From JABCPE02 sp963506915 (GTDB lineage: Bacteria; Bacteroidota; Bacteroidia; Flavobacteriales; Weeksellaceae), in contig CAUORE010000028.1 of assembly GCA_963506915.1 (NCBI GenBank), positions 1-21,351 of the forward strand: 21,351 nt of DNA, given 5' to 3'. Made by a program: the position numbers and the translations under genes. Shown here piece by piece: positions 6,577 to 14,547 of this stretch; position 1 is the first letter of the stretch, and each line of letters opens with the position of its first letter. Below the pieces are notes generated by a model, which was not told the origin of the DNA, ran no database searches, and was given only the letters and a program-made list of their open reading frames with translations.

Positions 6577-8616
6577 TTATTTAAAATCTTTATCCGTTGC
6601 TTTATTGATTTCGTAGGATTTTACATCAGAGTTCATTTCTATACCACCCATATTTTGGCTGATTTTGAAAGGTAATTTCACTCCAGAAACCTCCTTGTAA
6701 TCGGAGTAGTAAGTAGGAACTATGACTTCTTGTCCTTGCATTTTCTGTGTTTGGGATTCACCTATTTTTAGCCCAGTTTTTACGCTGTAGAAGTAAGTTT
6801 TATTTCCCTTTTTTAAGGCATAAACTTCTTCTCCATTCACATTTTCAATGCCTCTTAATGTCGTATTTTTAGCATTGAAAGTCAGTTCTGGGAAGATTTC
6901 TTTATTTGCAGCCAATTCTTCTTTTAGTTCTGCTGGTAGAGGCTGTTTTTGTCCTTGTGCCATGATGTAGCCGTCCTTTCCATCAAAAACGATTTTTTGC
7001 ATACTCTGTCCCATCATTTTCATCTCTACGGATGTTTTTCCTCCTTTTGCTGCTAAAGTAACGGTTTCTATGGTCATTCCTTGTACTGTTGCAGAAGAAT
7101 TCATTAGTAATGAATTGATTTTCTCTACATTTGCTTTTCCTCCGATAGCAGCGATGTATTTTTGCCCAATGGATTCAGCGGTAACACCAGCAGCTATTTT
7201 CTTTGTTTCTGGTTTGGAAGCAGGATTCGCAAATTTGTCAAAGTATTTTACTGGATAGCCTAATTTTTCTAAACCATCTGCGATTTCAGAGCCTTTTCCA
7301 GCCACGAAAATCCTGCTTTGGTTAGGAAGGATATTAGCTTTTGCAGCAACAGAAACATCAGCAGTAGTCACTTTATCTATGGATTTCAGATAGTTGGTAT
7401 AGAAATCAGCAGGAAGGCTGTAAAGTCTTTCATTAAGAGCAAACCTTGCGATAGTTTCAGGTTTTTCTAATGACATGATGAACTCTCCTTTTAGCTTCGC
7501 TTTTGCATTGGCTAATTCCTCTGGTTTTATTTGAGAAATTCCTTTTAGTTCGTTCATGAATTCTACAACAGCCTTGTCCGTTACTTCGTTTCTTACGCTT
7601 GCATTAGCTGTGAAACTAGGGCTGTATTTGCTAGTAGAAAGGCGAGAATAAGCTCCATAAGTAAAGCCGTTTTTCTCACGAAGATTCATGAATAATCTAG
7701 CTTCGCCGCCACCACCAAGGATATAGTTGGCAATCACTCCGCTGAAATACTGTGGGTCTTTCATTTGGAGAGTGGTAGGGTTTCCTACACGGATAACAGA
7801 CTGCACGGCTGTAGGTACATCTACGATATTTATTTCCGTAGCAGGTAGTTTTTTAGCTGGTTCTAATGCAATGAATTTAGTTCCAGATTTCTTCCATTTT
7901 CCGAATTCTTTTTCTACTAATTTTTTGATATCGGAAGTTTTCACATCTCCTACAATCACCAAATAAGCATTGTCTGGTGCGTAGTATTTTTTATAAAAAT
8001 CCTGAACATCTTTCAGTTGGATTTTATTGATGCTTTCCTCAGTTACAAATTCGCCAAGAGCCGTGTTTTTACCATAAGTAAGCGCATTATCAACTCGTAT
8101 AGCGATTTCACCAGCATCTTTTTCTTTTGTTTTTAATCCCTCGATGGTTCTCTCTTTGGATTTATTTACTTCTTCCGCAGAGAATTTTGGATTGATAATA
8201 GCATCCGCCATTAGGCTGATAACCTGCGTAGAGTATTTAGAAAGGGTATTAGCTCCTGCTCCTTCTGAAGAAAAACTAAGATAAGCTCCTAAGAAATCAA
8301 TTTTCTTGTTGAATTCCTCTTTGCTTAGTTTGGTAGTTCCCATGCCAAGCTGGTCAGCCATGATTTCTCCAACTCCTACAATATTTCCTTCATAAACAGG
8401 AGGTCTGTCTATAGTAAGACGGATATTTACTCTTGGAAGTTTGTTGTTTTCTACTACTAAAACAGTAAGTCCGTTTTTAAGTTTAAAAGAGTTAGGTTTT
8501 GCAATGTTGATAGCAGGTGTAGGGCCTGGTTTAGGCATTGCATTGATGTCAATATTTTGTGCATAGACCATTCCAGAAAATAGGAAAGCGGCCGCGATAT
8601 ATTTAATGTTCTTCAT
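6577..8616 (-). CDS. M16-family peptidase-like subunit without zinc site, with LolA-like C-terminal domain
   Basis: A 679-residue exported protein (signal peptide about 1-19, ending VYAQ). Residues about 40-460 form two M16 domains. At the place of the zinc-binding HxxEH, hand alignment gives Glu84, Ala87 and Asp88 (GVGEIMADQLGMGT), so this chain should not bind the catalytic zinc. It does have the glycine-rich loop (GGGGEARLF, 301-309) and an Arg/Tyr pair seven residues apart (Arg313, Tyr320 in LREKNGFTY). In M16 enzymes such a pair comes from the second half and orients the substrate. From about 475 to 679 is an added domain (ESIGQKYIAAIGGKANVEKI..., then short beta strands) resembling LolA/outer-membrane-lipoprotein-sorting folds. 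It starts 7 bases after the catalytic gene's stop, so they are coexpressed and probably form a periplasmic heterodimer. The substrate is unknown. Confidence 0.85.
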   Translation of the reverse strand: MKNIKYIAAAFLFSGMVYAQNIDINAMPKPGPTPAINIAKPNSFKLKNGLTVLVVENNKLPRVNIRLTIDRPPVYEGNIVGVGEIMADQLGMGTTKLSKEEFNKKIDFLGAYLSFSSEGAGANTLSKYSTQVISLMADAIINPKFSAEEVNKSKERTIEGLKTKEKDAGEIAIRVDNALTYGKNTALGEFVTEESINKIQLKDVQDFYKKYYAPDNAYLVIVGDVKTSDIKKLVEKEFGKWKKSGTKFIALEPAKKLPATEINIVDVPTAVQSVIRVGNPTTLQMKDPQYFSGVIANYILGGGGEARLFMNLREKNGFTYGAYSRLSTSKYSPSFTANASVRNEVTDKAVVEFMNELKGISQIKPEELANAKAKLKGEFIMSLEKPETIARFALNERLYSLPADFYTNYLKSIDKVTTADVSVAAKANILPNQSRIFVAGKGSEIADGLEKLGYPVKYFDKFANPASKPETKKIAAGVTAESIGQKYIAAIGGKANVEKINSLLMNSSATVQGMTIETVTLAAKGGKTSVEMKMMGQSMQKIVFDGKDGYIMAQGQKQPLPAELKEELAANKEIFPELTFNAKNTTLRGIENVNGEEVYALKKGNKTYFYSVKTGLKIGESQTQKMQGQEVIVPTYYSDYKEVSGVKLPFKISQNMGGIEMNSDVKSYEINKATDKDFK

Positions 8617-8623
8617 TGGTCAA

Positions 8624-9934
8624 TTATTTTTTAGGTAAGTAGTTAATGATAGCTCTTTGGTTGCTGTTCAGGTATTTTTTAGCAGCATTTCTCAAATCTT
8701 CTCTCGTGATAGAGCGGTAGATGTTGATTTCTTCGTTAATCAAGTTGGTGTTTCCTTTTAGTAAATAGCTGTCTGCTAATGTATTGGCGATACCTTCCAC
8801 AGAAGAGTTAGCATTTACGAAATCGTTTTCCACTTGGTTTTGAAGTTTTTGATAATCTTCCTCTGAGATTAAATCTGTCTGAAGTTTTTTGATTTCAGCA
8901 TCGATGTCTTTTTTCAAAACATCTTTTGATGTATTTCCCATAGGAATAGCGAAGAAAGCAAAGATACTATGGTCTACCAATCCAAGGTTGAACGCCTCTA
9001 CAGCCAGTGCTTTTTTCTCATTATCCACTAGTTTTTTATAAAGAATAGAAGATTTACCTTTGCTTAGGTAGCTTCCCAGCATGCTTAGGATGTAGGCATC
9101 TCTCTCGTTTCCAGCAGGTGTTCTGTAAGCGAAGATATAGGCTGGAATCTGGATGTTAGCATCATATATCGTTTCCTCAAACTCTTGCGTAATAGGAGTT
9201 TCTTTTGGAAAATTACGAGTAATAGGCGTTCCTTTTGGGATGCTGCCGAAATATTCGTTAATCCATTTTTTAGTCTGCTCTGGTTTGATGTCTCCAGCGA
9301 CTACCAAAGTGGCATTGTTAGGAATGTAGTATTTCTTAAAGAAAGCATTAAATTCTTCTAATTTTGCTGAATTTAAATCCTCCATAGAACCGATAACAGT
9401 TCCTTTGTAAGGGTGTTTTTTGAACAAAGTAGTAAGAATAGCATTGAAAAGCCCACCATAAGGCTGGTTGTCCATTCTTAGCCTTTTTTCTTCTTTTACT
9501 ACTTCTCTCTGAGTATCTACCCCAATCTGGTTGATAACAGGGTGTCTTAGCCTTTCAGCTTCCATCCACAGTCCTAGCTGTTCGTTATTAGAAGGGAAAG
9601 TTTCGTAATAATAAGTACGGTCTGGGCTTGTGTTTGCGTTGTTAGAACCTCCGTTAGAAGATACTAATTTGAACCATTCGCCTCGTTTGATGTTTTTAGT
9701 TCCTTCAAATAAAAGGTGCTCAAAAAAGTGTGCGAAACCAGTTCTCTCAGAGGCTTCATCCTTTGCGCCCACATGGTACATTACCGAAGTGGTCACCACA
9801 GGAGCAGAATTGTCTTGGTGTAAAATCACATGTAACCCGTTTGGCAAATCATATTCTTCAAACTTGATTTGCTGCGCATTAAACAGCATTGCGAAAGAAG
9901 CTGCCATTGCGATTGATAGAAATCTTTTTCTCAT
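8624..9934 (-). CDS. M16-family zinc metalloprotease, catalytic subunit
   Basis: A 436-residue M16B peptidase with a signal peptide (about 1-20, ending LFNA). It has the inverted zinc motif HFFEH (His69, Glu72, His73) and, 74-75 residues on, the distal glutamates in REVVKEEKR (Glu148/149), the third zinc ligand of the family. The fold is the usual pair of about 210-residue domains. The second-half positions that should carry the Arg/Tyr pair appear to be Val303 and Leu310, so this subunit is incomplete alone and probably relies on the protein encoded directly downstream. It should act in the periplasm as an ATP-independent endopeptidase on peptides or unfolded segments. It resembles the mitochondrial processing peptidase beta / PqqF superfamily, but nothing here points to cofactor biosynthesis. 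Confidence 0.92.
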   Translation of the reverse strand: MRKRFLSIAMAASFAMLFNAQQIKFEEYDLPNGLHVILHQDNSAPVVTTSVMYHVGAKDEASERTGFAHFFEHLLFEGTKNIKRGEWFKLVSSNGGSNNANTSPDRTYYYETFPSNNEQLGLWMEAERLRHPVINQIGVDTQREVVKEEKRLRMDNQPYGGLFNAILTTLFKKHPYKGTVIGSMEDLNSAKLEEFNAFFKKYYIPNNATLVVAGDIKPEQTKKWINEYFGSIPKGTPITRNFPKETPITQEFEETIYDANIQIPAYIFAYRTPAGNERDAYILSMLGSYLSKGKSSILYKKLVDNEKKALAVEAFNLGLVDHSIFAFFAIPMGNTSKDVLKKDIDAEIKKLQTDLISEEDYQKLQNQVENDFVNANSSVEGIANTLADSYLLKGNTNLINEEINIYRSITREDLRNAAKKYLNSNQRAIINYLPKK

Positions 9935-9981
9935 AAAAATTTAAATTTTACTCTATTAGTATAAAAAATCACGAAATGTTA

Positions 9982-9989
9982 CAAAATTA
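9982..9989 (-). promoter_or_regulatory. Possible -7 element of the M16 operon
   Basis: On the minus strand TAATTTTG matches TAnnTTTG and lies about 47 bases before the ATG at 9934. No convincing -33 TTG is seen at the right spacing. The 160-base divergent region (9935-10094) holds nothing else I can identify beyond the opposing helicase promoter. Confidence 0.4.
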
Positions 9990-10064
9990 ACAAAATTTTT
10001 TAATGAAAAGTGTTTTTCTTTCATAATCCGAAAAATAATTAGAAGAAAGAAAAGAAAAATAGTT

Positions 10065-10072
10065 TAAATTTG
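10065..10072 (+). promoter_or_regulatory. Possible -7 element of the helicase-pfkA transcript
   Basis: TAAATTTG matches the Bacteroidota -7 consensus and ends 22 bases before the helicase ATG at 10095, leaving a leader of roughly 19 bases. The expected -33 TTG is missing; the upstream stretch is purine-rich (GAAGAAAGAAAAG). Confidence 0.45.
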
Positions 10073-10094
10073 TGGGCTTAATTTGTTCAAAAAT

Positions 10095-12434
10095 ATGGAT
10101 TACCTAAAAGGATTAAATAATGCTCAATATGAAGCTGTGACCACTCTGCAAGGGCCTCTGATGGTGCTTGCTGGAGCAGGATCAGGGAAAACTCGTGTTC
10201 TTACAATGCGTATAGCACATCTGATAACCAATGGAGCGGATCCTTTTAATATTCTGGCACTTACCTTTACCAATAAGGCTGCCCGAGAGATGAAAGAGCG
10301 TATCGCAAAGGTGGTAGGAAACAGCGATGCGAAAAGCCTTTGGATGGGGACTTTTCACTCTGTTTTTGCTCGGATTCTGAGGAGTGAGGCTCATTATCTC
10401 GGTTTTCCATCGAATTTTACGATTTATGATACACAAGATTCTCTCAATGTGCTGAAAAAAGTCCTTAAAGAGATGAATATAGATTCAGATCTGTACAAGC
10501 CAAAGAAAGTGCAGGGCAGAATTTCTCAGTATAAAAATAATCTGATTACAGTAAAAGCCTATTATAATAATCCAGAGCTGATGGAAGCCGATGAACGGGC
10601 TAATATGAAACTGATGGGACAGATTTACCAAAAATATGTAGAAACCTGTTTTAAGAATGGAGCGATGGATTTTGATGATTTGTTATTGAGAACCAATGAG
10701 TTACTTACGAGATTTCCAGAGGTTTTAGCGAAATATCAGGATAGATTTCGGTATATTTTGGTGGATGAGTATCAGGATACGAACCATTCTCAGTATCTGA
10801 TAGTGAAGGCTTTAGCATCTAAATTTGAAAATATATGCGTGGTAGGGGATGATGCGCAGTCTATCTACTCCTTCCGTGGGGCTAATATTCAGAATATTTT
10901 GAATTTTAAAAAGGATTATCCCGATGCGAAAATCGTTTCATTGGAGCAGAATTACCGCTCTACACAGAATATCGTAAATGCAGCTAACGATTTGATTTCC
11001 AAAAATATAAATCAGTTTGAGAAAAATGTATTTAGTGATAATGAAATCGGAGAAAAGATAAAAGTCTACCGCTCTCTATCTGATGCAGATGAGGCGAATT
11101 TTGTGGCGGGAAATATCTGGGAACAGCATAATTTTAATCAGAAAAAATTTAATGATTTTGCGATTCTGTATCGTACAAACTCCCAGACCAGAGCCTTTGA
11201 AGATGCTTTGAGGAGGAAAAATATTCCTTACCGAGTGTATGGTGGGCTGTCTTTTTATCAAAGAAAAGAAATAAAGGATTTGCTGGCGTATCTCAGGCTT
11301 TTGGTTAATGAAAATGATTCGGAAGCTTTGCTTAGAATTATCAATTATCCGATGCGTGGGATAGGAGAAACGACGCAGAATAAACTCATTGTTTATGCCG
11401 ATTCGATAGGGCAGTCTATTGCTAATGTGCTGGATGCTCTGCCGTTTCATGCACCGAATTTAGGGATAAATAATTCAGCTCTAACCAAACTGAATGATTT
11501 CTGGCAGATGATGAAGGCTTTTCAAGTGATGCTGAAAACAGAAAATGTCTATCAAGTAGCGATGGAAGTGGCCAAAAAGAGTGGTTTGATAAAATCTTTG
11601 AAAGAAGACCAGACGCCAGAAGGAATCTCACGAGTAGAAAATATTCAGGAATTGATGAACTCCATGCAGGGTTTTATAGATGAACAGCAGCAGCTGGAAG
11701 ATGGCGACCCGAGTTTGTCTAATTTCCTTGAAAATATAGCCTTATCTGCTGATACACAGGAGAATGATGAGGAAGGCGATAAAGTTTCTCTGATGACGAT
11801 ACACCTTTCCAAAGGGCTGGAATTTCCTATTGTCTACATCGTAGGGCTGGAAGAAGGTCTGTTCCCTAGTTTTATGAGTTCTAACTCTCGTGAGGAGCTG
11901 GAAGAGGAGCGTAGATTGTTCTATGTAGCCCTTACAAGAGCCGAAAAACAGGCGTTTTTCTCTTATGCTGTTTCGCGTTTTCAGTGGGGGAAAATCACGG
12001 ATTCGGAGCCGAGCCGTTTTCTCAGCGAGGTGGACACGGATTATTTGGATTTTATCAATCCAATGGTAGAAAACAGGGGAATCAATCGTTCAGGGCTGTC
12101 ATCTAGTATTTTTGATGATACGCCGAGCATGCCGAGGGTTTTCCAAAAGAAAGAACCGAAGAAAAAACTTTCTGTCGATGAGCAAAAATTACCAGAACAG
12201 CCTATTAAAAGAAATTTGACGCCTGTTTCATCTGCGAAAATAAATACTCCTGACAGCAGCCAGTCCCAAGATATAGAAGTAGGGGACAGAGTAAGGCATA
12301 ATCGTTTCGGAGTGGGAGAAGTGCTGTTTTTGGATGGAACAGACCCTAATAATGTGAAAGCAAAGATAAAATTTGCCACAGAAGGCGAGAAGAACTTGAT
12401 TTTGAAATTTGCCAAATTGGAAAAAATAAATTAG
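10095..12434 (+). CDS. UvrD/PcrA-type superfamily 1A DNA helicase
   Basis: A 779-residue 3'-5' helicase for DNA repair and removal of proteins from DNA. Motifs appear in order: Q-motif region GLNNAQYEAV, Walker A GAGSGKT (27-33), motif Ia TFTNKAAREMKER, GTFHSVFARILR, motif II DEYQDTN (224-230), motif III GDDAQSIYSFRGA (251-263), motif IV QNYRST, motif V TIHLSKGLEFPIVYIVGLEEGLFP and motif VI EERRLFYVALTRA. A linker of about 90 residues leads to a C-terminal Tudor/SH3-like domain (VGDRVRHNRFGVGEVLF, from about 731) like the RNA-polymerase-binding tail of PcrA/UvrD. I chose the ATG at 10095 because the family starts 'MDYLKGLN'; an upstream TTG at 10083 falls in the leader. pfkA follows after 4 bases. 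Whether to call it uvrD or pcrA cannot be settled here. Confidence 0.94.
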   Translation: MDYLKGLNNAQYEAVTTLQGPLMVLAGAGSGKTRVLTMRIAHLITNGADPFNILALTFTNKAAREMKERIAKVVGNSDAKSLWMGTFHSVFARILRSEAHYLGFPSNFTIYDTQDSLNVLKKVLKEMNIDSDLYKPKKVQGRISQYKNNLITVKAYYNNPELMEADERANMKLMGQIYQKYVETCFKNGAMDFDDLLLRTNELLTRFPEVLAKYQDRFRYILVDEYQDTNHSQYLIVKALASKFENICVVGDDAQSIYSFRGANIQNILNFKKDYPDAKIVSLEQNYRSTQNIVNAANDLISKNINQFEKNVFSDNEIGEKIKVYRSLSDADEANFVAGNIWEQHNFNQKKFNDFAILYRTNSQTRAFEDALRRKNIPYRVYGGLSFYQRKEIKDLLAYLRLLVNENDSEALLRIINYPMRGIGETTQNKLIVYADSIGQSIANVLDALPFHAPNLGINNSALTKLNDFWQMMKAFQVMLKTENVYQVAMEVAKKSGLIKSLKEDQTPEGISRVENIQELMNSMQGFIDEQQQLEDGDPSLSNFLENIALSADTQENDEEGDKVSLMTIHLSKGLEFPIVYIVGLEEGLFPSFMSSNSREELEEERRLFYVALTRAEKQAFFSYAVSRFQWGKITDSEPSRFLSEVDTDYLDFINPMVENRGINRSGLSSSIFDDTPSMPRVFQKKEPKKKLSVDEQKLPEQPIKRNLTPVSSAKINTPDSSQSQDIEVGDRVRHNRFGVGEVLFLDGTDPNNVKAKIKFATEGEKNLILKFAKLEKIN

Positions 12435-12438
12435 AAAA

Positions 12439-13431
12439 ATGCTGAAAAAAGTCAATAAAATAGCAGTTCTGACCTCTGGTGGAGATGCGCCAGGGATGAA
12501 TGCAGCCATCAGAGCTGTGGTGCGTACATGTTCCTATCATGATGTAGAAGTTTTGGGGATTTATCGTGGTTTCCAAGGGATGATAGAGGATGATTTTGTG
12601 GAGCTGAATGCCCGTAGTGTCCGTAATATTATAAACAAAGGCGGAACTTTCTTAAAATCAGCCCGTTCAGAAGGTTTTAGAACGAAAGAGGGCAGAGAAA
12701 GTGCTTATAAGAACTTGAGTAATAATGGAGTAGAGGCTTTGGTGGTGATTGGCGGCGATGGAACCTTTACAGGAGCGTTGTCTTTTAGTCAAGAATTTGG
12801 TTTTCCTGTGATGGGAATTCCTGGAACGATAGACAACGATATCTATGGGACTACGCATACTATTGGCTACGATACGGCGTTAAATACCGTAGTGGATGCC
12901 ATTGACAAAATAAGGGATACCGCGAGTTCTCACAATAGAATGTTTTTCGTGGAAGTGATGGGACGAGACTCAGGCTTTATTGCACTAAATTCAGGAATTG
13001 GCGGCGGAGCAGAGCGAATTATAATTCCAGAAAAAAATATTCCAGCAGAAGTTTTACTCGAAGATATTGACAGGGGAAAACGAAGAGGAAAAACTTCCAA
13101 TATTATAGTGGTGGCAGAGGGAAATATAGCAGGAAAGGCGGTATTTGACCTTAAAGAATATGTAGAGCAGAAACGCCCTGAATATGATATTAGAGTTTCT
13201 GTGCTGGGACACATGCAGCGAGGCGGGACTCCTACCTGCTATGACCGAGTTCTGGCAACGAGAATGGGCGTAAAAGCAGTGGAATCTCTGTTGGAAGGGA
13301 AATCACAGTATATGGTGGGGATTAACAATGATAGAATGGAACTTATCCCACTGGAAAAAGCAGTGAAAGAGAATGATGAGAGCAAAATAGATAAAGACCT
13401 TATCAGAATCACGGATATTATGAGTATGTAG
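12439..13431 (+). CDS. pfkA: ATP-dependent 6-phosphofructokinase
   Basis: PfkA phosphorylates fructose 6-phosphate to fructose 1,6-bisphosphate, the committed step of glycolysis. The 330-residue protein has TSGGDAPGMNAAIR (12-25), the ATP-site GGDGTF (105-110), the catalytic loop PGTIDND (128-134, with Asp132 as the likely base), MGRDSG (173-178), GGGAERIIIPE and the substrate-binding HMQRGG. Glycine at the second G of GGDG, rather than Asp, marks the ATP-using rather than the PPi-using type. Length matches bacterial PfkA (about 320). It lies only 4 bases after the helicase stop and 15 bases before batB, with no terminator on either side, so it is probably on one transcript with both. Confidence 0.96.
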   Translation: MLKKVNKIAVLTSGGDAPGMNAAIRAVVRTCSYHDVEVLGIYRGFQGMIEDDFVELNARSVRNIINKGGTFLKSARSEGFRTKEGRESAYKNLSNNGVEALVVIGGDGTFTGALSFSQEFGFPVMGIPGTIDNDIYGTTHTIGYDTALNTVVDAIDKIRDTASSHNRMFFVEVMGRDSGFIALNSGIGGGAERIIIPEKNIPAEVLLEDIDRGKRRGKTSNIIVVAEGNIAGKAVFDLKEYVEQKRPEYDIRVSVLGHMQRGGTPTCYDRVLATRMGVKAVESLLEGKSQYMVGINNDRMELIPLEKAVKENDESKIDKDLIRITDIMSM

Positions 13432-13446
13432 AAACTAAGATAAAGA

Positions 13447-14463
13447 ATGAACTGGGAGTTTGGTAATTATCGATATTTTGGGCTGCTGTTGGTTTTACTG
13501 ATGGCGGCGTATCTGCTTTGGGATTTTTCAAAATGGAGAAAAAAGAAACGAGATTTTTTTGCGGAAAGTAGGTTTCAGAAACATATTTTTGGTGAAAAAT
13601 CAAGGTTTTCAGGAGTTTTGGTTTTGTGCTATGTTATGTCTTTTTTGCTCTTGATTTTGTCTTTTGTGGATATTGTGAAGAATGAAAAAACAGAAATGAG
13701 CATGGAGAAAGCTTCATATGATGTGATATTTTTGGTGGATGTTTCTAACTCTATGAATTCCAATGATATAGAACCTTCGAGGCTGGAACAAGCCAAATTG
13801 ATTTTAAATAAAACCTTAAACCAGCTCGGCGAAGAGCGAGTGGGAATAGTGGTTTTTGCTGGTGAAGCGCGAACGATGATGCCTCTGACCACGGATTATT
13901 CTTCGGTGGATATTTATTTGGAAAACCTTAGTTCGGATTTGATAAGAAGACAGGGAACGGATTTTCTTTTAGCAATGGAAGAAACCGAAAAAAAGCTGAA
14001 AAAAGGAGTTTCAGGATTGAAAAAGGTCATTTTAATCAGCGATGGAGAAGATAACGAAGGAAACCACGATGCAGCGGTGAATTTAGCCCAGAAAAATAAT
14101 ATTGCAGTGACCAGCGTGGGAATAGGCACGGAGGAAGGTGGAGCGATACCAGAGCTTCAGTTTGATATTTATCAGGATTATAAAAAAGATGAGGACGGGA
14201 ATACGGTCATCACAAAAAGAGAAACGCAGGCTCTTAAAACTATTTCCGAGAAAACTGGAGGAGTGTATATAGATGGAAATAGCGTGGAAAGGGCAGCAAA
14301 CGAGATTATAAAAGACATAAAATCAAGTCAAAAAGATGGCGGTAAAGCCAGTAAAATAAGCATTCTGAATAAGAAACATTACTATCAGTGGTTTTTGGCT
14401 GGGACTTTGGTTTTACTTTTTCTGATATATTTTTTGAATCCCAAAAGAGATTTGAATATGTAA
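13447..14463 (+). CDS. batB: BatB-like VWA-domain membrane protein (Bacteroidota aerotolerance cluster)
   Basis: A 338-residue inner-membrane protein. Two N-terminal membrane segments (about 11-27 and 55-75) precede a von Willebrand A domain facing the periplasm, and a third segment (about 312-331) lies near the C-terminus. The MIDAS metal site is complete: DVSNS (Asp98, Ser100, Ser102), Thr171 in QGTD, and Asp199 in ISDGEDNEG. The stretches SRLEQAKLIL and VFAGEARTMMPLTTDYSSVDIYLENL fit BatB better than BatA. In Bacteroides the bat genes have been linked to oxygen tolerance, and in general they occur beside a MoxR AAA+ ATPase and DUF58. Here batC and batD follow, but batA, moxR and DUF58 are absent and pfkA is directly upstream. 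The precise biochemical role is unknown. Confidence 0.85.
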   Translation: MNWEFGNYRYFGLLLVLLMAAYLLWDFSKWRKKKRDFFAESRFQKHIFGEKSRFSGVLVLCYVMSFLLLILSFVDIVKNEKTEMSMEKASYDVIFLVDVSNSMNSNDIEPSRLEQAKLILNKTLNQLGEERVGIVVFAGEARTMMPLTTDYSSVDIYLENLSSDLIRRQGTDFLLAMEETEKKLKKGVSGLKKVILISDGEDNEGNHDAAVNLAQKNNIAVTSVGIGTEEGGAIPELQFDIYQDYKKDEDGNTVITKRETQALKTISEKTGGVYIDGNSVERAANEIIKDIKSSQKDGGKASKISILNKKHYYQWFLAGTLVLLFLIYFLNPKRDLNM

Positions 14464-14527
14464 TGTAAATACCTAATTTTTAGCAATTTTTAACACAAAA
14501 CGGCTTCTTTTTTAACAAAAGAAAGTT

Positions 14528-14535
14528 TACTTTTG
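14528..14535 (+). promoter_or_regulatory. Internal promoter -7 element before batC
   Basis: TACTTTTG is an exact TAnnTTTG match, ending 12 bases before the batC ATG at 14548, inside the 84-base gap after batB. The -33 region is T-rich (TTCTTTTTT) without a clean TTG. The same bases supply an apparent in-frame TTG start at 14533, which I reject as a start codon. It would let batC-batD be expressed apart from pfkA-batB. Confidence 0.5.
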
Positions 14536-14547
14536 CCTAATAAATAT

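Noticed and set aside
10083..10094. In-frame TTG start for the helicase
   Set aside because: The ATG at 10095 gives the normal family start, and the TTG falls in the expected leader after the -7 box at 10065.
11076..11450. 124-codon open frame antisense to the helicase
   Set aside because: No family resemblance, basic and random-looking composition, fully covered by the helicase coding sequence.
12041..12415. 124-codon open frame antisense to the helicase C-terminus
   Set aside because: Serine/phenylalanine-rich shadow of the AT-rich coding strand; no recognisable start context or motif.
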